Below are positions 1-6,521 of a stretch of DNA of 7,853 nt, in pieces (position 1 is the first letter of the stretch; every line of letters starts with the position of its first letter). This DNA is from JAEXNA01 sp050486105 (GTDB lineage: Bacteria > Vulcanimicrobiota > Xenobia > Xenobiales > JADMJV01): assembly GCA_050486105.1 (NCBI GenBank), contig JBJHCR010000298.1:1-7853 (forward strand), read 5' to 3'. The position numbers and the translations under genes are program-made. Below the pieces are notes generated by a model. The model saw nothing but the letters and a program-made list of their open reading frames with translations. It did not search any database and was not told where the DNA came from.

Positions 1-2
1 GC

Positions 3-572
3 CCTGGGGTCTTCGATAAGGCGGTGGAGATGATTAAGGAGAGCAAGGAGCGGGGTTACCTCACCATCACCAACGTCACCATTTACCGAGAAACGGACAT
101 GGATGAGATCGAGGAACTGTGTGCCTACCTCACCGAGCTCAACGTGGATGGCATCCTCATCGCTCCCGGCTACGAGTACCGAAACGCCAAAGAAGACATC
201 TTCTTGAAGCGGTCGGAGACCCACGAAAAATTCCTCCGAGTGAAGAGCTTGGCTCGAAGATATAAGCTCACCGCCACTCCCACGTTCCTTGATTTTGCAG
301 CTGGCTTGCTCGAACTCAAGTGCTCTCCTTGGTCTACCGTCAACTACACTCCTAAAGGCTGGAAAGGTCCTTGTTACTTAGTCGGGCAAGCCTTCTTCGA
401 GGACTTCGAGTCTTTCTGGAATGGGGTGGATTGGGAGTATTGGGAGAGTCGTCAAGACGAGCATTGCGCCAACTGCAAGATGCATTCCGGCTTCGAACAT
501 AGCGCCGTCAAGGCCGCATCGCGCAGCCTGAAAGGGATGGCCCAGTTGGCTCTTTGGCACGTTTCTCGTTGA
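3..572 (+). CDS. hpnH: Hopanoid radical SAM protein HpnH (adenosylhopane synthase), C-terminal part
   Basis: Partial gene whose frame is open to the left window edge, so the true start and the radical SAM CxxxCxxC cluster motif lie outside. HpnH is known to join a 5'-deoxyadenosyl radical to diploptene, giving adenosylhopane, the first step to side-chain-extended C35 hopanoids in bacterial membranes. About 189 residues are visible. They contain the end of the TIM-barrel (VDGILIAPGYEYRNA, ITNVTIY) followed by the cysteine-bearing C-terminal region typical of the family: Cys codons at 321 (KCSPW), 372 (PCYLV), 465 and 474 (HCANCKMHSG). The WNGVDWEYW stretch before the last pair and the HSG after it match my memory of HpnH. 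The protein runs 31 residues past the last Cys, ending in SLKGMAQLALWHVSR. It converges with recQ, with 24 bases between the stop codons. No other hopanoid gene is visible, so any operon partners would lie upstream. Confidence 0.9.
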   Translation, partial: PGVFDKAVEMIKESKERGYLTITNVTIYRETDMDEIEELCAYLTELNVDGILIAPGYEYRNAKEDIFLKRSETHEKFLRVKSLARRYKLTATPTFLDFAAGLLELKCSPWSTVNYTPKGWKGPCYLVGQAFFEDFESFWNGVDWEYWESRQDEHCANCKMHSGFEHSAVKAASRSLKGMAQLALWHVSR

Positions 573-596
573 GGTTCGACTGCCGACTTTGCTTTT

Positions 597-2617
597 TCAG
601 GCTTGTTCTAAAGCCCGCAACACTTGGGCAAACGGAACTCGGGTGAGGCGTCCAAAAAGCGGGTCCTTGGTCAGGCGGGCCTTCACCAAGTGGGGCGAGG
701 ACACTCCGCACAGGAAACGAGCCGCGCTTCGAGGTTCCTGAAGTTCGGCAGGAAGGGGTGGAATGGTCCAAACCTCTGGAGCGGCGGCAATCGCACTTCG
801 AACTTCTCCCAAGCAGGCAGAACAACGGCCACAGGGCTGTACTAGACGTTCGCCAAAGTGGGCCGACAACACGCCCGGCTGGCAGCCTTCGGTGAGGAGC
901 AACTCGATGGCCTGCCCCAATCGTTGCAACTCTCCCCGTTCTCGGTTCTGGGCCCGACGGAAAAGTTCGCTGACCAACTCCACGAGTTCGGTCGGGCCAC
1001 TTGGGCTGCGCTCAACACAATAGCGATACCGCAGATCCGAGGCGCGCAGCTCCAAAAAGCCATCCTCGGCGCATCGGTCCATGGCCCCGACCACTCGCTC
1101 GCGCGGGCAATCCAGTTGACTGGCTGTCTCTTCGAGATCGATGGCAAACCAGATCTTTTTTTTCTGGGAGCGTCGAAACACCTGGGCCAGGAAGCGCTGC
1201 TCTTCTCCTTGATAATGGGCCAGAATCTCAGCCGAACTTTTCTGGGGCTTAAAGCGATAGGTGCTGTACACCGGTGTTAGGGCTCGAAGCCAGCCGTCGA
1301 GTTCCAAGTACGTCAGCAGAGTCCTCAAAACCAGCGGTCGGATGTCGTGGGTGGTGCTGAGACCGTTGAGATTGATGACCAACTCCGGTGAGGCGGAGAA
1401 CAATTCTGACAGCAGGCTGTGGANNNNNNNNNNACGTAGGACGGGGCGACCCGCGGCCCCCAGTTCCCTGGTCCGTCACCCGGCTGACCCTTGGCGCGGC
1501 TTCCCTGCACGTTGCCGTCGACGGCGACCTCGACATCGGTGAGCGTGTCGAACGCCGACCCGTCCCCGTAGACGAAGTTCTCCAAGGGGATGCGGTCGGG
1601 GGGGTGATAGAGCACGGTGCACCAGGACTCACCTCCGTCGCGGCCCGCCCGGCCGATCTCCTGGGCATAGTTTTCCAGGCTCTTTGGGGGATCGAAATGG
1701 ACGATGGCCCGAATATCAGCCTTATCGATCCCCATGCCAAAAGCGATGGTGGCCACCACAATGCCGTCGGCGGTGCTGAGAAACCAGTCCTGGGTTTCGG
1801 CCCTAAGCTCGGAATCCAAACCGGCGTGGTAAGGACGGGCTGAATAGCCCAGGCTCTGCAGTCGTCCGGCCACCTGCATGGCAGTCTTCTGCAGGGTGAC
1901 GTAGACGATGGTCGGTCCTGGTTGTGGGGAGTTCAAACAAGCCGTCAGATGGGTCCATTTTTCTTCGACGCTGGCGACGGTTTTGGACCCCAAGATCAAG
2001 TTGGGGCGATGAAAGGGGGTTCGCACGGCTCGGTCGAGTTCGAAGGTCTTGCTGATATCTTCCAGCACCTTCGGAGTTGCGGTGGCGGTCAAGGCCAGGA
2101 TCCTCTCGGCTCCGCAGTCTTTGGCGTAGTTGGCCAGTTTGAGATAATCAGGACGGAAATTATGGCCCCATTCGGAGACGCAGTGAGCTTCATCCACGGC
2201 AAAGAGGCTGATACGCAGTCCCGAAAGAGATCCTCGAAAGCGTTCGTTCTGAAAGCGCTCGGGGGCCACATACAATAGGTCGAGTTCCCCGGCTCGAGCT
2301 TGCTTCAGGACCTCGGCATATTGCTCCGTCGACAGACTGGAGTCTAGGCGGGCGGCGGCCACCCCTCGCGCCATCAGCGCATCCACCTGGTCCTTCATCA
2401 AGGCCAACAGCGGACTCACCACCAAAGCCACTCCAGGAAGCAGGGTGGCAGGCAACTGATAGCATAACGACTTCCCCGAGCCGGTGGGGAAAACTGCGGC
2501 TACGCTCTCTCCGGCCAAGAGGGAGGAGATAACTTCGAACTGTCCATCACGAAAGTGAGAAAAGCCGAAGCGGCTGAAGAGTTCTTGTTCGAGTTTGGCT
2601 GAGGTCAAGAAGGTCAC
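597..2617 (-). CDS. recQ: RecQ-family ATP-dependent DNA helicase, interrupted by an assembly gap
   Basis: 3'-5' superfamily 2 DNA helicase of recombination and repair. The N-terminal half (2617 down to about 1562) has the RecQ motif 0 region (FGFSHFRDGQ), Walker A (FPTGSGKSLCYQLP), motif Ia (SPLLALMKDQV), the DEAH box (AVDEAHCVSEWGHNFRPDY), motif III (ALTATATP), motif V (ATIAFGMGIDKADIR) and the arginine finger motif VI (QEIGRAGRDG). The C-terminal half (about 1423 down to 597) is in another frame and has a winged-helix-like stretch (THDIRPLVLRTLLTYLELDG) and a zinc motif C-x16-C-x2-C-x2-C at 884-813. The frame change falls at the 10-N gap, so I treat this as one gene with an assembly defect, not a proven pseudogene. 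I chose GTG 2617 because AGGA sits 5 bases upstream and the protein then begins close to the conserved domain. A longer TTG start at 2653 is possible. It diverges from the gene at 2851. Confidence 0.88.
1424..1433. other. Assembly gap of 10 unknown bases inside recQ
   Basis: Ten consecutive N. The helicase frame to the right of the gap and the C-terminal frame to the left do not match if the gap is taken as exactly ten bases, so the N count is probably nominal. To the left of the gap the minus strand reads HSLLSELF, which fits the helicase. Confidence 0.98.
1434..1561. other. Suspect contig end or insertion that does not fit the RecQ protein
   Basis: On the minus strand RecQ similarity is clear up to LENFVYGD (ending at 1562). 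The following 42 or so residues up to the gap (GSAFDTLTDVEVAVDG onward) look unlike any RecQ segment I know. In relatives, as I recall them, only about six residues separate VYGD from the segment that resumes left of the gap (HSLLSELF). Composition also shifts: 87 of 120 bases at 1441-1560 are G or C, against 69 of 120 at 1261-1380 and 68 of 120 at 1681-1800. The block at 1561-1680 is intermediate (80 of 120). A chimeric contig end is the simplest reading. A real insertion into the gene is the alternative. Confidence 0.55.
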
Positions 2618-2622
2618 CAAGG

Positions 2623-2626
2623 TCCT
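2623..2626 (-). promoter_or_regulatory. Ribosome binding site that supports the GTG start of recQ
   Basis: The minus strand reads AGGA, then five bases, then GTG at 2617. This is a short but well-spaced Shine-Dalgarno match. The TTG at 2653 is further from the conserved domain and adds twelve residues with no recognisable RecQ sequence. No clear -35/-10 pair was found upstream on the minus strand. Confidence 0.5.
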
Positions 2627-2676
2627 GGAGCCACATACCCCTCCCGGCCTCAAGGCTCCTCTTCGGGGTCAAGATC

Positions 2677-2691
2677 AGCCGAAGTCCGGCT
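2677..2691. repeat. Small inverted repeat in the recQ / 2851-gene intergenic region
   Basis: AGCCG, five-base spacer AAGTC, then CGGCT: a perfect 5-bp G+C-rich stem. It lies between the divergent recQ start and the gene at 2851. It has no T-run on either strand. It is short enough to be chance and is listed only as a possible operator half-site pair. Confidence 0.25.
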
Positions 2692-2809
2692 CCTACCGAA
2701 TTCCCTTCAGACATCAGCTGCAGACCTGCCTCCCCCCGAATTAGACGGAGTACCACCAGGAGACTTAGGAGCGGACAGAGAAATTTGTGGGGTTAGAGAT
2801 CACTTCTTC

Positions 2810-2833
2810 CAGAAGCCTTGGCGCAGGCTTCTG
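2810..2833 (+). promoter_or_regulatory. Perfect 9-bp stem-loop in the leader just before the ribosome binding site
   Basis: CAGAAGCCT (2810-2818), loop TGGCGC (2819-2824), AGGCTTCTG (2825-2833). All nine pairs are Watson-Crick. The stem ends four bases before the AAGGGGG ribosome binding site at 2838-2844 and 17 bases before ATG 2851. It is not followed by a T-run, so it is not a classical terminator. A competing shorter stem exists: CTTCT at 2803-2807 can pair with AGAAG at 2811-2815, which is part of the left arm. It could be an mRNA element affecting translation or a palindromic operator in DNA. The sequence shows the structure but not the function. Confidence 0.55.
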
Positions 2834-2850
2834 AACCAAGGGGGTTCATC

Positions 2851-3384
2851 ATGGACATCAGCCACATTTCCCGCCCCGCCCTTATGGGCCAACTTCACAC
2901 TCACAAGCAGAAGGTGCCTAGAGTCGAGGAGAAGCAGGTTCAAGACGTCATTGATGTCGTGGAACGCAGTAAAGGGAATAATGTCGGAGAGATCACCGAT
3001 GACATTGTGGCTACCGCGAACCACGAGATCAAAAAGAACGACGGCAAGTTCTGGTTGACCGCCATGGCGACCGCTTTGGCCCCCGTCGTAGCTATCGCCT
3101 CCCCACCCATCGCAGCCGGCGTGCTCCTGTTGGGAGTTGGTAAGGCGGGTTATCATCTCCTCAAATCTTCGGCTATTAAACAGCAAGCAGGCCAAGCGAT
3201 AGACCAAATCGGAGATCGGGCTAAAGAGTATGCCTCAAACTTGCCTGGGATGAAGGGCGCTCATTTCGGGTCGCAAGCGCTCCTCGCGGAAAGCGCCGCC
3301 CCGAGCCAGCTCTTTGAAAGCGCGAACTCATTCATGTCCCAGCCGGTAGTAAACAGCACCAACGGGACTTTAACGCAACTATAG
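2851..3384 (+). CDS. Hypothetical cysteine-free protein with a hydrophobic central segment
   Basis: I do not recognise this 177-residue protein. ATG 2851 is chosen because AAGGGGG stands six bases before it. An in-frame TTG at 2818 lies inside the leader stem-loop and is unlikely. The N-terminus (MDISHISRPALMGQLHTHKQ) is polar and is not a signal peptide. Residues about 20-66 are charged and helical-looking (VEEKQVQDVIDVVERSK). Residues about 67-104 are strongly hydrophobic with Ala, Pro and Gly (ATALAPVVAIASPPIAAG), enough for one membrane span or a short helical hairpin. A polar helix (KQQAGQAIDQIGDRAKEY) and a Ser/Asn-rich tail follow. There is no Cys anywhere. It is transcribed in the same direction as the large gene 120 bases downstream, which shares the lack of Cys and a glycine-containing hydrophobic segment, so the two may act together. 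A membrane-interacting or secreted protein is an inference only. Confidence 0.8.
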   Translation: MDISHISRPALMGQLHTHKQKVPRVEEKQVQDVIDVVERSKGNNVGEITDDIVATANHEIKKNDGKFWLTAMATALAPVVAIASPPIAAGVLLLGVGKAGYHLLKSSAIKQQAGQAIDQIGDRAKEYASNLPGMKGAHFGSQALLAESAAPSQLFESANSFMSQPVVNSTNGTLTQL

Positions 3385-3494
3385 AGGCTTTTTCCTCCTC
3401 AGCTTGCCCCACTGCTAACAGCTTTGTAACAAGCGCCTCCGATCTCAACGAGCCGTTCCACCTCCCTCAATGCTCCCTGAGGTACGTTACAGAT

Positions 3495-3499
3495 GGAGG
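3495..3499 (+). promoter_or_regulatory. Ribosome binding site that decides the start of the 797-residue gene
   Basis: GGAGG followed by five bases and ATG 3505. An in-frame ATG lies at 3493, four codons earlier, but it overlaps this site and has only a poorer GAGG at 3479-3482, ten bases away. The 3505 start is therefore preferred. The 120-base region 3385-3504 has no convincing terminator or promoter, so co-transcription with the gene ending at 3384 is possible. Confidence 0.7.
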
Positions 3500-3504
3500 A
3501 CCAC

Positions 3505-5898
3505 ATGCTCATTCATTCAACCAATCAAATAGAACGGTCTCAACCAGGGACCACCGCGAAAGCAACCCCGTCGCAAACCGAAGGACCCCTGGACTCATCC
3601 AGCAAAGCCGCCTTCCTGGAGCCCAATAGCCATCGCCCAACCCCCCTCGCCAACGGGTTCAGCGTTAAAGTCCAAAGCACCGAGCACGGGCAAGCTACGG
3701 TCACGGTTTTGACCCCTGGCGGAAACCCCGCCTTCTCCTCGACGGCCGAGCCTCACACTGTGAGCGTCGACCCCGAAGGGTCCCTAGTCTTTGCCAACAA
3801 GAATCAGATCACCCGGTGGGACCCGGAAACAGGGGAAGCCCGAACCTTTGACTATAAGGTCGATCAATACGGACGAGCGCAACTCAAAGGCCTGGTCGGT
3901 CTAGCGGGCGGACGAACTCTGGCCATCGGTGAGACCAGCATGTTCCACTCCCCCCAAATCAGCATCCATCGCGCCGATGGAAGTATCGAGGCCAACCCGT
4001 TCCTAGGAGACAGCCAACAAGCCGTCACATTGTCTGCAGCCTTCATCGACCCTGACCGCAAGAATCTTTATCTATCCGGTCATCGCTCCCCCAAAGACGG
4101 AACTGGTGAAGGGCACGGAGTCTTTCGGATGAACCTGGATCCAGGCCAGGGGAGCATAGAAACCCTGGTTTTTCGCAAGACCGGTGTGGTCCACGATGGC
4201 CGAGCGGTGATCACCGATCGCGGGGAGATCATCACCTCCGAGGGCAACGCCCTGGTCCGTCGCGCACCCAACGGAGCCACTAAGGCCAGCTACAGCAACT
4301 TTGGTGCTCTTCGTCGAGACTTGGGCGCCTTCACCCGCAGCATGCCGACCATCCCACTCAGCCCGAACGTTCGCAGCTCTAACGACCTCACCGCCCACTT
4401 TAAGGATCTCCAATCGGGCAATTGGGGCAGTCAAGGCGCTCCCATAGCCGACGGCACCTACCGTTATTCGGCACACCGGCTGAGCCTCGATCCCCAGAAA
4501 CCCTTGTATCAGCAGGCTGGGCTACCCACCGTGCCGTTCAACGCCACCAGAAAGACCTCCCTCAGTGGAGCAGCCGGTCTCTTGGGAGGCGCCGCTCTCG
4601 GACTTCTCAGCAGTGGGAATCTTGTCGGCGCCGCCGTGGGAGGAGCCCTGGGGGCCACCGCAGGCGGTCTCGGGGCCTACACCTACGAGAAGATCCAACA
4701 CGGAGATCTGGCCGCCCAACGGCAGATGGAAGTCCAAGAGATGGTGGAAGCCCGACCTCAAGTCGCGGCTCAGCTGAGGGCCCAACTCGGCCTGGGCCAG
4801 GCCGAGGCACAAGAGAACGCCTTGGCCACCGTCTACCAATCCGAAACGGCAGCTCTTCTCGATTTCCCCGAATCTGGGATGTTTGTGGCCTTGGCCGACG
4901 ACACCATGACAGTTTATGACCCCCGAGGTGAAAAACTCAGCCAGTCCGAACAGGCCGCGGTCGTCTCCCCCGGAAAATTGGTACTCGGGGAAACCGAGTA
5001 CAACTTGAACAACGGCTCCATCACCTCAGGAGACTGGTTAGAGATCGAAAGAGGGCTGGTCAAAAAAGCCTCCTTGCCGTCAGCCGACAAGTGGCGAGGC
5101 CCAGGCGAAAAGAGTCTGGTTAGCTACCAAGGCAACGGACGTTTCACCGCCCCGGAACGCACCTCGAAAGCTATCCCCCTGGAACCGGAGATTCTGGGCT
5201 ACCCTCTGGCTCTGGCTCCTGTTGCCAACTCCAGTGGGATCGCCGAAGAGAGCACTCGTCTGTTCGAGGCGACGCAAGCATTCGAATACGTCGACCGGGT
5301 CGACCGCTACAAATACCAAGAGATCGACCCCTTTCACTGGACCGAAGAGGCCAAGCGAGACCTGGTCGGTAGCGAGGTCTCGGCCAAGCTGAGCGACGGA
5401 ACGATCATCGAAGGAGATGGCCGAAACCTGTCGATCGGGGGGCGCAAAATCACAGGATCCGTGGAGGCCGACGGAAACGGGCTTCATCTTAGCCGCTCGC
5501 TTCGTGGCCAAGTCACCACCTACCAGCAAAAGCATGGAGCCATGTCGGCCCTTTCAGGCGGCAAAATCTTCAGCACTAAGACCGAAACGAAGGTCGATGT
5601 GGTCAATCGGTTGGTGGAAACCATCAAGCCCGACGGGGAGATTCAAGTGCAGCGCTGGGCCCTGCCCCAGAATATCGCCTCTCCTTATGCCGATATGGTC
5701 CGAGCGGATCGGCACACCATAACCCCCGACGGCAAGCTGATATCAGACAAGGCCTCGGGCACCGCTCTCACCAGTGACGGCCAAATCACCATCGACAGCA
5801 TCGACCACTTTTCCCAGCGAGTGCAAGTGCCGGACGAGGTCAAGGACATCCAGTTGCTGGTTTCTCCGGAAGCCATAGGACACAGGGTTGAAGAGTGA
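3505..5898 (+). CDS. Hypothetical 797-residue protein: propeller-like repeats, glycine-zipper hairpin, beta-rich C-terminus
   Basis: I do not recognise a family over the full length. There is no signal peptide. The first 45 residues are Ser/Thr/Gln/Pro-rich and look disordered. Residues about 84-264 contain four blade-like units with DPEG, RADG, DPGQG or PNG turns between strands (VSVDPEGSLVFANKNQITRW, QISIHRADGSIE, NLYLSGHRS, GEIITSEGNALVRRAPNG), resembling part of an NHL or SMP-30 type beta-propeller. Residues about 354-392 form a glycine zipper: Gly every fourth residue at 358, 362, 366 and again at 371, 375, 379, 383, 387, split by an SSGN turn, suggesting two packed membrane helices. A charged helical stretch follows (about 393-450), then a long beta-rich part with repeated DG turns (KPDGEIQVQ, TPDGKLIS, TSDGQITID). 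The protein has no Cys. It follows the small gene at 2851-3384 in the same orientation. A surface, secreted or membrane-inserting scaffold is plausible but unproven. Confidence 0.85.
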   Translation: MLIHSTNQIERSQPGTTAKATPSQTEGPLDSSSKAAFLEPNSHRPTPLANGFSVKVQSTEHGQATVTVLTPGGNPAFSSTAEPHTVSVDPEGSLVFANKNQITRWDPETGEARTFDYKVDQYGRAQLKGLVGLAGGRTLAIGETSMFHSPQISIHRADGSIEANPFLGDSQQAVTLSAAFIDPDRKNLYLSGHRSPKDGTGEGHGVFRMNLDPGQGSIETLVFRKTGVVHDGRAVITDRGEIITSEGNALVRRAPNGATKASYSNFGALRRDLGAFTRSMPTIPLSPNVRSSNDLTAHFKDLQSGNWGSQGAPIADGTYRYSAHRLSLDPQKPLYQQAGLPTVPFNATRKTSLSGAAGLLGGAALGLLSSGNLVGAAVGGALGATAGGLGAYTYEKIQHGDLAAQRQMEVQEMVEARPQVAAQLRAQLGLGQAEAQENALATVYQSETAALLDFPESGMFVALADDTMTVYDPRGEKLSQSEQAAVVSPGKLVLGETEYNLNNGSITSGDWLEIERGLVKKASLPSADKWRGPGEKSLVSYQGNGRFTAPERTSKAIPLEPEILGYPLALAPVANSSGIAEESTRLFEATQAFEYVDRVDRYKYQEIDPFHWTEEAKRDLVGSEVSAKLSDGTIIEGDGRNLSIGGRKITGSVEADGNGLHLSRSLRGQVTTYQQKHGAMSALSGGKIFSTKTETKVDVVNRLVETIKPDGEIQVQRWALPQNIASPYADMVRADRHTITPDGKLISDKASGTALTSDGQITIDSIDHFSQRVQVPDEVKDIQLLVSPEAIGHRVEE

Positions 5899-5913
5899 GG
5901 GGTTCCTGAGACC

Positions 5914-6441
5914 CTAACTCTCGGAAAGCTTGAGGACTACGTGAGGACCTTTCCGGAGCTTGGTGAAACTGATTGCGAGTTGACCCAAGAAGAAACCACC
6001 ACAAGATCCCGACAGACCCAGAGCGATCAGCTTATCGAAAGTCTGCCGCAACAAATTTGGATCCGAAGCGAGAGTGAAGGCGACGAAAAACCGACAGGCA
6101 AAGAGCAGAACGAGCAGGAGTAACGGTCGCCAGGTTCCTGGCATCAATATTAGTTTGTTCTCCTGGTCTACCGAGACACTCACGGTGCTGAGCACGACTG
6201 AGCCTACGACCAAGCCAGCCAACACCGAGAATATCCAGGCCACTGCAACGACGGGAGCTGGTGGGAAAGCGACCAAGACGGTGTGAACCGAAAAAACTGG
6301 CAGCAAAATCCCCAGTATGAGCAGTTCCCAGAAAGACACGACTCGGTCATTGCTGGCCTTCACCCCATAACCGATGAAGAAGACAAAGGTCACAAGAACC
6401 CAGATCGGGGTATGCTCAAGCGTTTGTTGCACGAGCTCCAT
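5914..6441 (-). CDS. Five-helix membrane protein, DUF6622-like
   Basis: A 175-residue integral membrane protein with hydrophobic segments at about residues 12-28, 34-57, 62-85, 105-125 and 136-157. The opening LEHTPIWVLVTFVFFIGYGV followed by a charged loop (KASNDRVVS), the PGTWRPLLLLVLLFACRFF motif near residue 101 and the GGFFLGQL near the end match my memory of the DUF6622 family, which has no known biochemical role. Start ATG 6441 gives the usual family N-terminus with LEHTP near the front, although no good ribosome binding site is seen at normal spacing. The gene converges with the 797-residue gene, with 15 bases between stop codons, and diverges from the M20 enzyme gene across 80 bases. 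Membrane topology is inferred from hydrophobicity only. Confidence 0.82.
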   Translation of the reverse strand: MELVQQTLEHTPIWVLVTFVFFIGYGVKASNDRVVSFWELLILGILLPVFSVHTVLVAFPPAPVVAVAWIFSVLAGLVVGSVVLSTVSVSVDQENKLILMPGTWRPLLLLVLLFACRFFVAFTLASDPNLLRQTFDKLIALGLSGSCGGFFLGQLAISFTKLRKGPHVVLKLSES

Positions 6442-6521
6442 GCCTGGGCCGTTCGCCTTCGCTCCAACTCATCCTTGAATACGGAAAAACGGCCTACAGC
6501 ATAGGATCGTTTCCCTCCGAT

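Noticed and set aside
858..1280. Plus-strand reading frame of 140 codons opposite recQ
   Set aside because: It lies wholly antisense to the RecQ C-terminal domain, which has a clear family pattern and a zinc motif. The plus-strand product resembles nothing.
1388..1843. Plus-strand reading frame of 151 codons across the N gap
   Set aside because: It is antisense to the helicase core and includes the N-run. It is a shadow of recQ codon use.
2547..2756. Minus-strand reading frame of 69 codons overlapping the recQ start
   Set aside because: It overlaps the conserved N-terminus of RecQ in another frame, has no recognisable product, and no ribosome binding site was found for it.
3384..3397. GAGG / CCTC hairpin with a T-rich loop after the 177-residue gene
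   Set aside because: The stem is only four pairs and the T-run is in the loop instead of after the stem. It is not a credible terminator.
3465..3482. CCTCA / TGAGG inverted repeat and duplicated CTCCCT before the 797-residue gene
   Set aside because: Both are very short and could arise by chance in this C-rich stretch. There is no supporting context.
4072..4476. Minus-strand reading frame of 134 codons inside the 797-residue gene
   Set aside because: It is antisense shadow with no domain and no ribosome binding site. The plus frame is continuous through it.
4422..4919. Plus-strand reading frame of 165 codons inside the 797-residue gene
   Set aside because: The product is Arg/Ser/Gly-rich low-complexity, typical of a frame-shifted shadow. 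The main frame has ordered features such as the glycine zipper.
5290..5306. Direct repeat of GTCGACCG
   Set aside because: It encodes the VDRVDR dipeptide-like repeat inside the large protein. It has only two copies and no wider periodicity.
5899..5915. Hairpin GGGTT/GACCC between the convergent stops, considered as a terminator
   Set aside because: The stem is only five pairs (one a wobble) plus one flanking wobble pair, and there is no T-run on either strand, so it does not meet the pattern of an intrinsic terminator.
5941..6504. Several short plus-strand reading frames opposite the DUF6622-like gene
   Set aside because: They are polar, Thr/Lys-rich products antisense to a clear membrane protein, overlapping one another, with no ribosome binding sites.
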